A stretch of DNA of 18,153 nucleotides from Parvibaculum sp. (GTDB taxonomy: Bacteria > Pseudomonadota > Alphaproteobacteria > Parvibaculales > Parvibaculaceae): assembly GCA_014359855.1 (NCBI GenBank), contig JACIYQ010000010.1, positions 1 to 18,153 of the forward strand, written 5' to 3'. Made by a program: the position numbers and the translations under genes. Shown here piece by piece: positions 7,491 through 15,011 of this stretch (positions are counted from its first letter, which is position 1; every line of letters begins with the position of its first letter). A model generated the notes under the pieces. It had not been told where the DNA came from. It saw only the letters and a program-made list of their open reading frames with translations, and did not search any database.

Positions 7491-8063
7491 ATGGCAGAAA
7501 AGAATCCTTACGCATCCGAGATTGCGGCGTTGGCGTCCGTGCTGGAGTCGCTTAGTGCCCTCGAATCGGAGGCTCAAGAATGGGTCCTTGGAACAGCGGC
7601 AAATAGATTGGGTCTTACCCTCCGTGGTAGTAGCCAAAAAAGAGAATCGGAGGCAGGTGGAGGACAGGGTAGTTCTGGTGAAGAAGGATTGGGGGACGAC
7701 GTATCTCCTAAAGAATTTGTCAAGAGCAAGGCTCCGGTGTCAGACGTGCAGCGGGTCGCGTGTTTGGCGTACTACTTGACCCGCTTCCGTCAAGTCGCAG
7801 CTTTTAAATCTCGGGATATAACTGAGCTAAACACCGAAGCGGCTGGTCCGAAGTTCAATATTTCTCGTGCAGTGGATAACGCCACCAAGCAGAGTGGTTT
7901 TCTTTCTCAAGCAGGAAAAGGACAGAAGCAAATTACCGCATACGGTGAGGAGTTTGTGGAAGCTCTGCCGGACCAAGAAGTCGCCTCACAGGTGACGGTC
8001 TCGGGTAAGCCAAAGCGTCGCACTAGAAAGAGCTCACGCAAAGCACCTGCAAGGAAGAAATAG
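7491..8063 (+). CDS. Unrecognised protein with winged-helix-like domain and basic tail
   Basis: A 190-residue protein with no family that I recognise. Its parts are a helical N-terminus (1-45), a Gly/Ser/Glu-rich flexible linker (46-72), a compact domain (73-161) and a strongly basic C-terminal tail (173-190, 11 Lys/Arg). The compact domain reads like a winged helix: helix CLAYYLTRFR, helix KSRDITELNTEA, recognition-like helix ISRAVDNATKQSG, then a wing-like FLSQAGKGQKQITAYGEEFV. Nucleic-acid binding is a fair inference. The ATG at 7491 has GGAGG 6 bases upstream. The stop is 11 bases before the next gene's start, so the two form an operon. Base composition and codon use are clearly AT-richer than in the flanking genes, suggesting acquisition by transfer. 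Confidence 0.8.
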   Translation: MAEKNPYASEIAALASVLESLSALESEAQEWVLGTAANRLGLTLRGSSQKRESEAGGGQGSSGEEGLGDDVSPKEFVKSKAPVSDVQRVACLAYYLTRFRQVAAFKSRDITELNTEAAGPKFNISRAVDNATKQSGFLSQAGKGQKQITAYGEEFVEALPDQEVASQVTVSGKPKRRTRKSSRKAPARKK

Positions 8064-8074
8064 TGAGGTTCTAG

Positions 8075-8839
8075 TTGAGAACAAAAATTGAATCCCAGCT
8101 TTCGAAGAGTCTTCCGGCGGGGCTCGTTCGAGAGATGCTTGACGCGTTTGATGAAGCTAGAAGGAATTACTATCTCGGTGGGTTGCGGCTCTCTGCGGTG
8201 GAAGGCGGAAGATTCTGTGAATCTGTCTTTCGTATACTTGAGCATATAGCGAATGGTCAGTTTACGCCTCTTGGACGTCAACTCGACACTGAGATGATAA
8301 TTCGTGCAATGATGAATTTGGACTCTGCCGCTTTCAGTGACTCTATTCGTCTTCATGTGCCAAGAGCTTTGCGTGTTGTTTATGACATTCGAAACAAGCG
8401 GGACGCCGCCCATCTGGCGGACGGAATCGATCCTAATATTCAAGACGCGACGCTGGTTATTAGCGTTCTCGATTGGGTGTTAGCGGAGCTGGTACGTCTT
8501 TATCACGACGTTCCCCCAGAAGAAGCGCGAGAGATGGTGGAGGCTCTCGTAACAAAGAAGGCGCCCGTCATTCAAGAGTTTGGCGATGTCCTAAAGGTTC
8601 TGAACCCTGACCTAAGTGCCAGCGGTTGTTGTCTGGTTTTGCTTTATCAAAGAGCTGGTTCAGGGGCTTCATTTGAGGAGGTGAAGTCTTGGGTCAGGCC
8701 CAAAATGAGGGCCAACCTGAGACGTACCTTAAGACACCTAGCGAACGTCAAAGATATGATTCACGAAGATGGTGACATGTACCAAATTACTCGGCGCGGC
8801 GAGATGTATGTGGAAACCTCTAAACTGCTGGAGCCGTAG
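8075..8839 (+). CDS. Unrecognised protein with HEPN-like RN-x5-H motif and C-terminal winged helix
   Basis: A 254-residue mostly helical protein starting at TTG 8075, with TGAGG 6 bases upstream. I cannot name a family. Residues 1-145 are helical and include IRNKRDAAH, with R106, N107 and H113. This fits the HEPN signature R-x(4-6)-H with a polar residue straight after the Arg, found in many toxin and abortive-infection RNases. A helix (ATLVISVLDWVLAELVRLYHDV) follows. Residues about 168-254 look like a winged helix ending in MYQITRRGEMYV. It is translated with the preceding basic winged-helix protein and shares its AT-rich composition. An RNA-cleaving effector paired with a DNA- or RNA-binding partner is a hypothesis from one motif. 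The gene ends 9 bases from the convergent molybdenum-cofactor gene. Confidence 0.8.
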   Translation: MRTKIESQLSKSLPAGLVREMLDAFDEARRNYYLGGLRLSAVEGGRFCESVFRILEHIANGQFTPLGRQLDTEMIIRAMMNLDSAAFSDSIRLHVPRALRVVYDIRNKRDAAHLADGIDPNIQDATLVISVLDWVLAELVRLYHDVPPEEAREMVEALVTKKAPVIQEFGDVLKVLNPDLSASGCCLVLLYQRAGSGASFEEVKSWVRPKMRANLRRTLRHLANVKDMIHEDGDMYQITRRGEMYVETSKLLEP

Positions 8840-8848
8840 AGGCTTGGC

Positions 8849-10486
8849 TCACCTTTGAATCTTTTTTTCTCGCGTGGTGATGTCAGCTATCGTGTCGATG
8901 TCGGTGAGTGCGGCGTCGTCGGGCATGGGGACTTCGCAGACGGCGTCGGCGTTTTCGCCGATCAGGTGCTTCGCGCCGGTGTCGCCTTTCACGTCCATCA
9001 TCGCGTCGAACCAGTCGCGGCCCCAGAGGACGGGATTGCCGCGCTTGCCCGAAACGGTCGGCACGCAGATGGTGCGGCCTTCTTCCGGATCGAAGGCGGC
9101 GATCAGTTTCTCCAGATGGGCGCTGCGGATGTCCGGCATGTCGCCGAGACAGACAAGGGCGCCGTCCGTCTCTTCGGGCAGGGCGGCGAGGCCGGCGCGC
9201 AGCGAGGTGGAGAGGCCTTCGGCGTAATCCGGATTGTGGACGAGGGTGACGGATTTTCCCGCGAGGGCGGCGCGGACTTGCACGTCCGCATTGCCGGTGA
9301 CGACGATGACGGGCGCGGCGCCGCTGGCGAGCGCGGCATCGACGACATGCGCGACCATCGGCTTCCCGTCGAGCGGCATCAGTAGCTTGCTCGGGACGCC
9401 CGCGTCTTCGCTCTTCATGCGGGTGGAGCGGCCGGCCGCGAGGACGAGGGCTGCGATGCGTGCGCGGGCGCCGGGCGTGGCGGCACCTTCGCGGGGCTGG
9501 GGCCGCGTCGGGATTTCCTTCAGGAGGCCGCCAAGGCCCATTCCCGTTATGTCCTGTGGCGTGACGTCGAGCCCCGCGACGAGGCGGGCGAGCACCCAGT
9601 CGAAGCCGTTGAGCTTGGGCGAGCGGGCGCAGCCGGGAAGGCCGATGACAGGCGTCTCGCCGAGGCGCGCGAGGAGCAGCAGGTTGCCGGGGTCGACCGG
9701 CATGCCGAAATGCAGCACGTCGCCACCTGCGAGCACGATGCCCGCCGGGACCACGTCGCGCCGGTCGACCGTCGCCGAGGCGCCAAAAACGAGGATGGGG
9801 GAGAGGCCGTCCCCGGCGAGTTCCTTTACCGCGTCGGCGACGGCGCGGATGTCATGCGGCACGCGGATTTCGCGGGCGATGCGGCTTCCCATGGCGTCGA
9901 GCCGGGCATCGAGAATGGCGCGGCTCTTGCCGAGGACGCTTTCCTTTGTGCCCGGAAGCTGCGTCGCGACGAGACCGGCCTGGCGCGGCTCGAAGCGGTG
10001 GAGCGTGACGGGAGCGGGGCCGTCGCGGGCGATGGCGAGCGCCTTGTCGAGATCGGCGCGGGGGACGGCGAAGGGGATCACCTTCACGGTGGCGAGCATC
10101 TGGTGCTCGGCGACGGTCTCGAAGGGCATGACGGTGGCGACGGTCAGCGCCTCGCCGATGCGGTTGATGGCGCCGATGCGCTCCGGGTCGATCTCGATGA
10201 CACCTGCCGTTTCGGCATGGAGGTTGGCGCGGCCCGTGAATGGCGCGGAGGCGCGGACGGAGAAGCCCGCAAGGGCGGCGGCAAGCGTGCCGGCGGCTTC
10301 ATCCTCCGGCACGTCGTCAGGTTCGAGGCGCGCGGCGACGATATGGCCGACGCCAGCTTCCTTGAGCGCCGCGATGTCGGCGCGCGTCAGGACGCGGCCC
10401 TTCTTGAAGGTGCCGCCGCCTGTCCTCTGCGAATGAGCAAGGATGGCGCCCTCGGCCTCGTCCGGTGTCATGTCGCCGAAGATCAT
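8849..10486 (-). CDS. Molybdopterin-binding / MobA-like nucleotidyltransferase fusion (probable Mo-cofactor cytidylyltransferase)
   Basis: A 545-residue two-domain protein. Residues about 1-335 resemble the MoeA/MogA-type molybdopterin-binding domain (KGRVLTRADIAALKEAGV, FGASATVDRRDVVPAG). From about 340 there is a MobA/MocA-type transferase domain with the nucleotide loop LVLAAGRSTRM...SKLL, the metal-binding CLGDMP, and KRGNPVLWGRDWF. MocA-type enzymes add CMP to the molybdenum cofactor, giving the dinucleotide form used by xanthine/CO dehydrogenase-type enzymes such as the CoxL here. The frame is open to 10789, but the upstream part is Arg/Pro-rich shadow of the xdhC gene. ATG 10486 overlaps the xdhC stop in an ATGA, the normal translational-coupling arrangement. 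The last codons (REKKIQR) are AT-rich and abut the foreign island. Confidence 0.88.
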   Translation of the reverse strand: MIFGDMTPDEAEGAILAHSQRTGGGTFKKGRVLTRADIAALKEAGVGHIVAARLEPDDVPEDEAAGTLAAALAGFSVRASAPFTGRANLHAETAGVIEIDPERIGAINRIGEALTVATVMPFETVAEHQMLATVKVIPFAVPRADLDKALAIARDGPAPVTLHRFEPRQAGLVATQLPGTKESVLGKSRAILDARLDAMGSRIAREIRVPHDIRAVADAVKELAGDGLSPILVFGASATVDRRDVVPAGIVLAGGDVLHFGMPVDPGNLLLLARLGETPVIGLPGCARSPKLNGFDWVLARLVAGLDVTPQDITGMGLGGLLKEIPTRPQPREGAATPGARARIAALVLAAGRSTRMKSEDAGVPSKLLMPLDGKPMVAHVVDAALASGAAPVIVVTGNADVQVRAALAGKSVTLVHNPDYAEGLSTSLRAGLAALPEETDGALVCLGDMPDIRSAHLEKLIAAFDPEEGRTICVPTVSGKRGNPVLWGRDWFDAMMDVKGDTGAKHLIGENADAVCEVPMPDDAALTDIDTIADITTREKKIQR

Positions 10487-11160
10487 CTGCGAAGCGTCTC
10501 CGTGATCTCGGCCATGATGGAGATGGCGATTTCCGCCGGGCTCTTCGCGCCGATGGAAAGGCCGACGGGGCCATGGATGCGGGCGATATCGTCTTCCGCG
10601 AAGCCGGCCTCCGCGAGGCGGGCGGCGCGGGCGGCATGGGTCTTCTTCGAGCCGAGCGAGCCGATATAGAAGGCGGGGCTCCGGAGCGCCGCGTGGAGCG
10701 CCGGGTCGTCGAGCTTCGGATCGTGGGTGAGGGTGACGATGGCGGTGCGGGCGTCGGGGGCGAGGGTGGCCATGGCCTCGTCCGGCCAATCCGTGACGAG
10801 CGCCACATCCGGGAAACGCTCGGCGGAGGCAAAGGAAGTGCGCGGGTCGATGACCGTTACGTCGTAACCGGTGAGCGAGCCGATGAGGGCGAGCGGCTGC
10901 GCGATATGGACCGCGCCGACAAGGATCAGGCGGAGCGGCGGGTTGAAGGGGTTGAGGAACCAGTCGCCGTCCGGCCCTTCGACGACTGCGGCGCGGTCGC
11001 TGGCGAGGACTTGAGATACAGCTTTAATTAACCAGTTTTCTTCTTGTTTATCAGTTGGATAAACAAGTTTCTGGATTCCATTTGTTAACCTTGTGGCGAG
11101 CACCACAGTGCGCTTTTCGGCGCGGTCTCGGACAAGCTGCTGGAGGATCGGCGCTTCCAT
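10483..11160 (-). CDS. xdhC: XdhC family protein, Rossmann-type (C-terminal domain type)
   Basis: A 225-residue XdhC/CoxF-like protein carrying the Rossmann domain used in binding and handing over sulfurated molybdenum cofactor to xanthine/CO dehydrogenase-type enzymes. Motifs are WFLNPFNPPLRLILVGAVHI (about 67-86), VTVIDPRTSFASAERFPD, VTLTHDPKLDDPAL, IGSLGSKKTHAARAARL and IHGPVGLSIGAKSPAEI. It lacks the CoxI-type N-terminal domain, which is the separate gene just upstream (1-base gap), so the usual two-part XdhC is split here. It overlaps the next gene by ATGA. Codons 24-50 are abnormally AT-rich (see the repeat at 11011-11091), although the protein seems to align without a gap to family members I recall. 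Confidence 0.9.
   Translation of the reverse strand: MEAPILQQLVRDRAEKRTVVLATRLTNGIQKLVYPTDKQEENWLIKAVSQVLASDRAAVVEGPDGDWFLNPFNPPLRLILVGAVHIAQPLALIGSLTGYDVTVIDPRTSFASAERFPDVALVTDWPDEAMATLAPDARTAIVTLTHDPKLDDPALHAALRSPAFYIGSLGSKKTHAARAARLAEAGFAEDDIARIHGPVGLSIGAKSPAEIAISIMAEITETLRR
11011..11091 (-). repeat. AT-rich patch with a perfect 10-bp hairpin inside xdhC
   Basis: The 81 bases covering codons 24-50 contain only 25 G or C (31 percent), against strongly GC-rich sequence on both sides. In the middle is CTTGTTTATC (11043-11052), AGTTG, GATAAACAAG (11058-11067), a perfect inverted repeat with a 5-base loop. TTAACC occurs near both edges (11028-11033 and 11085-11090). Codons used (TTA, ACA, AAT, AAA, GTT, TAT, ATT) are rare elsewhere in the operon. 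The reading frame is intact. Confidence 0.7.
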
Positions 11161-11161
11161 G

Positions 11162-11494
11162 TCAGCCCGTCACCGGCTCGACCATGACGCGGATGCGGCC
11201 GCCGCAGGCGAGCCCGACCTCCCAGGCCATGGCGTCCGAGACGCCATATTCGATGATTTCCGGTTTGCCGGTTTGGAGCGCGTCGAGGGCGCGTGTCACG
11301 ACATCGCCCTCGATGCAGCCGCCGGAGACGGAGCCGACGAAGATCGCGTCGTCGCGGATCGCAAGCTGGCTGCCGACCGGACGAGGGGCCGAACCCCAGG
11401 TTTCGATGACGGTGGCGAGCGCCACCTTGCGTCCCTCGGCCTGCCAGCGGGCAGCCTCTTCAAGGACGCGATCATGGTTCAGGGTTTCGCTCAT
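11162..11494 (-). CDS. XdhC/CoxI family protein (N-terminal domain type)
   Basis: A 110-residue stand-alone XdhC_CoxI domain, shorter than full XdhC because the Rossmann half is the next gene. These proteins assist insertion or sulfuration of the molybdenum cofactor. Conserved segments are ETWGSAPRPVGSQLAI (31-46), GSVSGGCIEGDVV (54-66) with C60, and GLACGGRIRVMVEP (94-107) with C97. It overlaps the upstream coxE gene in an ATGA, and the following xdhC gene starts one base after its stop, so it is clearly part of the cox operon. The exact chemical step is not settled for this type of protein. Confidence 0.9.
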   Translation of the reverse strand: MSETLNHDRVLEEAARWQAEGRKVALATVIETWGSAPRPVGSQLAIRDDAIFVGSVSGGCIEGDVVTRALDALQTGKPEIIEYGVSDAMAWEVGLACGGRIRVMVEPVTG

Positions 11495-12690
11495 GCAGCT
11501 TGCCTCCTGCCGGACCTTTCGGGCTTCCTGCCGATATGGGCATCGGACAGCGCTTCGACCAGAGAGGCAAGAGAGGCGATGTTATGGACGGGGCGGAACT
11601 CGTCCACATGGGGGAGGATCGCCTTCACCCCCAAGGCCTTCGGCTCGAAGCGCTCGTAGCGGAGCAGCGGGTTCAGCCAGATGAGGCGGCGGGCGCTGCG
11701 ATGGAGCCTTGCGATCTCCGGCTCCACGCCTTCGCCCGCATCACGGTCCAGCCCGTCGGTGACGAGGAGGACGGTGGCGCCTTGCCCCAGCACCCGGCGC
11801 GCCCAATCCACATTGAAGCGGTGCAATGTCTCGCCGATGCGGGTACCGCCGTCCCAGTCCTCGACACGGGCGGCGACGCGGGCGAGCGCCTCGTCGGCAT
11901 CGCGGTGCTTCATCTCGCGGGTGACATGCGTCAGCCGGGTGCCGAAGAGGAAGACATGCACCCGGTCGCGGTCATTGGTGAGGGCGTGGAGGAAGTGAAG
12001 GAAGACGCGGGCATAGGCCGACATCGAACCCGATATGTCGCAAAGGACGACGAGCGGCGGACGGCGGCGGCGGTAATCGCGGCGCCTCAGCGGGATGACG
12101 CCACCTGAGCGGAGCGTCGCGCGGAGCGTGGCCCGCATGTCGACCAGATGACCGCGCGCGGCCGACCTCGTGCGGCGCGTGCGGGTCTCGTCCAGCGTCA
12201 GGCGGAGACGGGCGATGGCGGCCTTTGCTTCCGCGAGTTCCGCCATAGACATCTTTTCGAAGTCCCGGGTGCGAAACAGTTCTTCCTTCGAGAAGGTTTC
12301 GCTCCGGTCGATCTCGATATCGGGTTCATCCTCGATGCGTTCGGGGCCTTCGCCGAAGAGCGCTTCCGCGAGGCGGCGGCTTTTTTCTTCCTCGGTGGCA
12401 CCGGGTGGCGTTTCGACCTCCGGCAGCATCAGGGACATCATCTTGTCGAGGAGCTTCGGGTTGCGCCAGAAGACGTGGAACGCCTGGGCGAAAAGCTCCT
12501 GCTCCTCGTGACGCTTCACCAGCGTTGCGTGGAGCGTCCAGTAGAAATCCTCGCGCGTGCCGATGCCTACCGTTTCGACGGCTTCAACAGCGTCGAGTAC
12601 CTGACGAGGGCCGACGCGAAGACCGGCGCGGCGCAGGACGCGCGCGAAATGAAGGATGTTTTCGGAGAGGCGGCCCGCAGAGGCTTCCAT
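11491..12690 (-). CDS. coxE: CoxE-like von Willebrand factor A domain protein
   Basis: A 399-residue VWA/CoxE protein. The N-terminal half is helical and charged (FARVLRRAGLRVGP, FHVFWRNPKLLDKM). The C-terminal half is a VWA domain with an intact MIDAS metal site D218-x-S220-x-S222 (VLCDISGSMSAYARVF), then FLFGTRLTHVTR and LLVTDGLDRD. In the CO dehydrogenase system CoxE works with the MoxR ATPase CoxD to mature the active site. The start at 12690 (MEASAGRLSENILHFA) is one base after the coxD stop; the open frame upstream to 12762 is coxD shadow. The stop overlaps the following gene's ATG. Confidence 0.9.
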   Translation of the reverse strand: MEASAGRLSENILHFARVLRRAGLRVGPRQVLDAVEAVETVGIGTREDFYWTLHATLVKRHEEQELFAQAFHVFWRNPKLLDKMMSLMLPEVETPPGATEEEKSRRLAEALFGEGPERIEDEPDIEIDRSETFSKEELFRTRDFEKMSMAELAEAKAAIARLRLTLDETRTRRTRSAARGHLVDMRATLRATLRSGGVIPLRRRDYRRRRPPLVVLCDISGSMSAYARVFLHFLHALTNDRDRVHVFLFGTRLTHVTREMKHRDADEALARVAARVEDWDGGTRIGETLHRFNVDWARRVLGQGATVLLVTDGLDRDAGEGVEPEIARLHRSARRLIWLNPLLRYERFEPKALGVKAILPHVDEFRPVHNIASLASLVEALSDAHIGRKPERSGRRQAA

Positions 12691-12691
12691 G

Positions 12692-13600
12692 TCATTCCGC
12701 CGCCGCGGCCATCCGGATTTCCTCCAGGATGCGTGCGGCCTCGCTGCCCGCGACACGGGCAATGTCGTCCTGATATTTCAGGAGCGCCCCCAGCGTGTCG
12801 TTGACGGACTGCCTGTCGAGGGAAACGGCATCGAGCGCCGTCAAGGCTTCCGCCCAGTCGATGGTCTCGGCGATGCCCGGGTTCTTGTAGAGATCGAGGC
12901 CGCGCAGCTTCTGCACGAAGGAGACGATCTCGCGGGAGAGTTTTTCCGATGTGCCGGGCGCCTTCAACTTCAGGATCGCGAGCTCGCGTTCCGCATCCGG
13001 ATAATCGACCCAGTGATAGAGGCAGCGGCGCTTCAGGGCATCGTGGATTTCGCGCGTACGGTTCGAGGTGACGATGACGATGGGCGGATGCTCCGCCTTG
13101 ATGGTGCCGATTTCGGGGACGCTCACCTGGAAGTCGGAAAGGACTTCGAGAAGATAGGCCTCGAAAGGTTCGTCGGTGCGGTCAAGCTCGTCGATCAGGA
13201 GGACGGGCGGGCCTTCGACGGCGGGTTCGAGCGCCTGCAGGATCGGGCGGCGGATGAGGAAGCGCTCGGAGAAGACATCCTTGCCAAGTTCCGTGCGGTC
13301 GCCGACGCCTTCGGCTTCCGCGAGGCGGATCTCGATCATCTGCGCCTGATAGTTCCATTCGTAAACCGCGGCGCCCGTGTCGAGGCCCTCGTAGCATTGC
13401 AGGCGAATGAGGCGGCGGCCGAGCGCATCGGCCAGCACCTTCGCGATCTCGGTCTTGCCGACGCCTGCCTCGCCTTCGAGCAGAAGGGGGCGGCCCATCT
13501 TGAGCGCGAGGAAGATGACGGTCGCGAGCGAGCGGCCGGCGACGTAATTGCCGCGCGCGAGAAGCTCGACCGTTTCGTCGATATTGGCGGGTAGCGTCAT
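12692..13600 (-). CDS. coxD: CoxD-like MoxR family AAA+ ATPase
   Basis: A 302-residue MoxR-type ATPase. Walker A GEAGVGKT is at 43-50, Walker B VLLIDELD at 133-140, sensor 1 in TSNRTRE with N180, and a likely arginine finger in LKRRC (about 189-193). MoxR proteins act as ATP-driven chaperones with VWA partners, and in Oligotropha CoxD takes part in building the CODH active site; a like role for this form II enzyme is inference. It lies 35 bases downstream of coxM and one base upstream of coxE, the classic MoxR-VWA pair. The ATG at 13600 begins at the family N-terminus (MTLPANIDETVELL), though the ribosome site is weak. Confidence 0.92.
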   Translation of the reverse strand: MTLPANIDETVELLARGNYVAGRSLATVIFLALKMGRPLLLEGEAGVGKTEIAKVLADALGRRLIRLQCYEGLDTGAAVYEWNYQAQMIEIRLAEAEGVGDRTELGKDVFSERFLIRRPILQALEPAVEGPPVLLIDELDRTDEPFEAYLLEVLSDFQVSVPEIGTIKAEHPPIVIVTSNRTREIHDALKRRCLYHWVDYPDAERELAILKLKAPGTSEKLSREIVSFVQKLRGLDLYKNPGIAETIDWAEALTALDAVSLDRQSVNDTLGALLKYQDDIARVAGSEAARILEEIRMAAAAE

Positions 13601-13635
13601 GGGCTCAATCCGGGCCGGCGGGCCTCTTTGTCAGG

Positions 13636-14433
13636 TTATCCGGCAGCCGCAACGGCGCGCTTCGCCATGACGGTGACGAGATGCGCCCGGTATTCGGCGG
13701 TGCCGTGGAGATCGCTGTTGAGGCCCGAGGCCGGCACCTTGATGTTTGCCACGGCATCCGGCGACCAGTTCTTCGCGAGCGCCTCTTCCATTTCGGCGAT
13801 GCGGAAGACGCCGTTCTGGCCAGCGCCTGTGACCGCGACGCGAATGCCCCATGGGCCTCTCGAAACGAAGACGCCGACCATCGCATAGCGTGAGGCGGGG
13901 TTGCGGAACTTCATATAGGCCGCTTTTTCCGGATGTGGAAATGTCACTTCCTTGATGATCTCGCCGTCCTGCAACGCCGTCTCGAACATGCCCTTGAAGA
14001 ATTCGTCGGCTTCGATGAGGCGCCGCGTCGTGTGAATCTTCGCGTCGAGGCCAAGACAGGCGGCGGGGTAGTCGGCCGCCGGGTCGTTGTTCGCAATGGA
14101 GCCGCCCAGCGTTCCCATGTGGCGGACGGCAGGATCGCCGATGCCGCCTGCAAGCGCGGCGAGCGCCGGGTTGTTCTTCTTCACATCCGTGGACTGCGCG
14201 ACCGTCGCGTGGCGGGTTGCGGCGCCAATCATCACGGCATCGCCCTCGGCGCGGATGAAATCGAGTTCCCCGATGCCGCCAATGTCGATCACGTCGCTCG
14301 GCATGGCGAGACGCTGCTTCAGCGTCGGGATCAGCGTTTGACCGCCAGCGAGGATTTTCGGGTCGTCCGCCTTGCCGAGAAGCGCCTCGGCATCGGCCAG
14401 CGTCTTCGGGCGCTCGTAGTTGAACTGGTACAT
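13636..14433 (-). CDS. coxM: CoxM-like FAD-binding subunit of a CODH-type Mo hydroxylase
   Basis: A 265-residue medium subunit of the xanthine oxidase family, which binds FAD and passes electrons from the iron-sulfur clusters to the acceptor. The two FAD motifs are AGGQTLIPTL (29-38) and TLGGSIANNDPAADYP (108-123). FRNPASRYAMVGV belongs to the C-terminal CO_deh_flav_C region. The start at 14433 gives the usual N-terminus (MYQFNYERPKTLADAEALL), with AAGGA about 10 bases upstream. In an undisturbed S-L-M operon it would follow coxL directly; here a membrane-protein gene lies in between. Confidence 0.92.
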   Translation of the reverse strand: MYQFNYERPKTLADAEALLGKADDPKILAGGQTLIPTLKQRLAMPSDVIDIGGIGELDFIRAEGDAVMIGAATRHATVAQSTDVKKNNPALAALAGGIGDPAVRHMGTLGGSIANNDPAADYPAACLGLDAKIHTTRRLIEADEFFKGMFETALQDGEIIKEVTFPHPEKAAYMKFRNPASRYAMVGVFVSRGPWGIRVAVTGAGQNGVFRIAEMEEALAKNWSPDAVANIKVPASGLNSDLHGTAEYRAHLVTVMAKRAVAAAG

Positions 14434-14441
14434 AGCTTTAT

Positions 14442-15011
14442 ATCCTTAAGTTATTAGTTTCTAGCTTAGGACTATCGCCAGGACGACCACTGACACTACA
14501 ATGATTGCCAGTATGGCAGCGCCGCGCCAAGCTTCGCTTCGGCCAATACTGGCAAGAAATGTAGTGCTGCGATCCGGAGCTTCGCGAACAAACTCTGCGA
14601 TGGACGACGTCATAGGATTTTGTTCTGCCATTGAGCGGGCGAGACGGGCGCACATGATACCGCCGACACCAATGAATATAATCCAACCCAATCCCCGCGG
14701 TACAAATCTGGCATCGAAAACCTCATTTGCAATGCCGATGAGAAGAACCTCGAAAGCCACAGCAATCAAACACCCAATCACGAAGCCAACAACGCCGATA
14801 AGCCATCCTTTCGCTCTTTGTGCGTAATCAAAATTAGACGATGTTAAAGGGGCGGATGAATCTGAGATGGAGTCGGAGTGTTCGATTTCATGCTCTTGCT
14901 TATACAACGACCATCCCAAGCTCCCGAAAAGGAACAGTGCCGCAACAACAATAAGCCAGAAAAAATCCATGTAATAATAGCCTTCAAATTTTAGGACTGC
15001 TCGAATCCTTA
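14442..15011 (-). mobile_element. Putative small insertion flanked by a 7-bp direct repeat
   Basis: ATCCTTA occurs at 14442-14448 and again at 15005-15011 (TAAGGAT on the coding strand), bracketing the AT-rich membrane-protein gene. Removing one copy and the sequence between would leave the coxL stop TAA running straight into AAGGA and the coxM ATG, a compact coxL-coxM junction. No transposase and no clear terminal inverted repeats are visible, so the carrier, if any, is unknown. Confidence 0.35.
14461..14970 (-). CDS. Hypothetical four-helix membrane protein inserted between coxL and coxM
   Basis: A 169-residue protein of no family I recognise. Four membrane segments are visible: about 4-21 (FWLIVVAALFLFGSLGW), 56-80 (WLIGVVGFVIGCLIAVAF), 93-110 (GLGWIIFIGVGGIM) and 149-168 (ILAIIVVSVVVLAIVLS). 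A hydrophilic acidic/Ser stretch (25-50) follows the first helix and a polar loop (111-147) precedes the last. The ATG at 14970 has GAAGG about 10 bases upstream. Its composition is plainly AT-richer than the cox genes on either side and it is not a normal cox operon member, so it looks acquired. It keeps the operon's direction and could be co-transcribed. Confidence 0.75.
   Translation of the reverse strand: MDFFWLIVVAALFLFGSLGWSLYKQEHEIEHSDSISDSSAPLTSSNFDYAQRAKGWLIGVVGFVIGCLIAVAFEVLLIGIANEVFDARFVPRGLGWIIFIGVGGIMCARLARSMAEQNPMTSSIAEFVREAPDRSTTFLASIGRSEAWRGAAILAIIVVSVVVLAIVLS

Noticed and set aside
8862..8868. Run of seven T after the island as a terminator
   Set aside because: No stable stem lies just upstream; the run also encodes the Lys-Lys near the end of the convergent Mo-cofactor gene.
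9234..10436. A 400-codon plus-strand frame opposite the Mo-cofactor fusion gene
   Set aside because: Ser/Arg/Ala-rich antisense shadow with no recognisable domain, against a strong conserved gene on the other strand.
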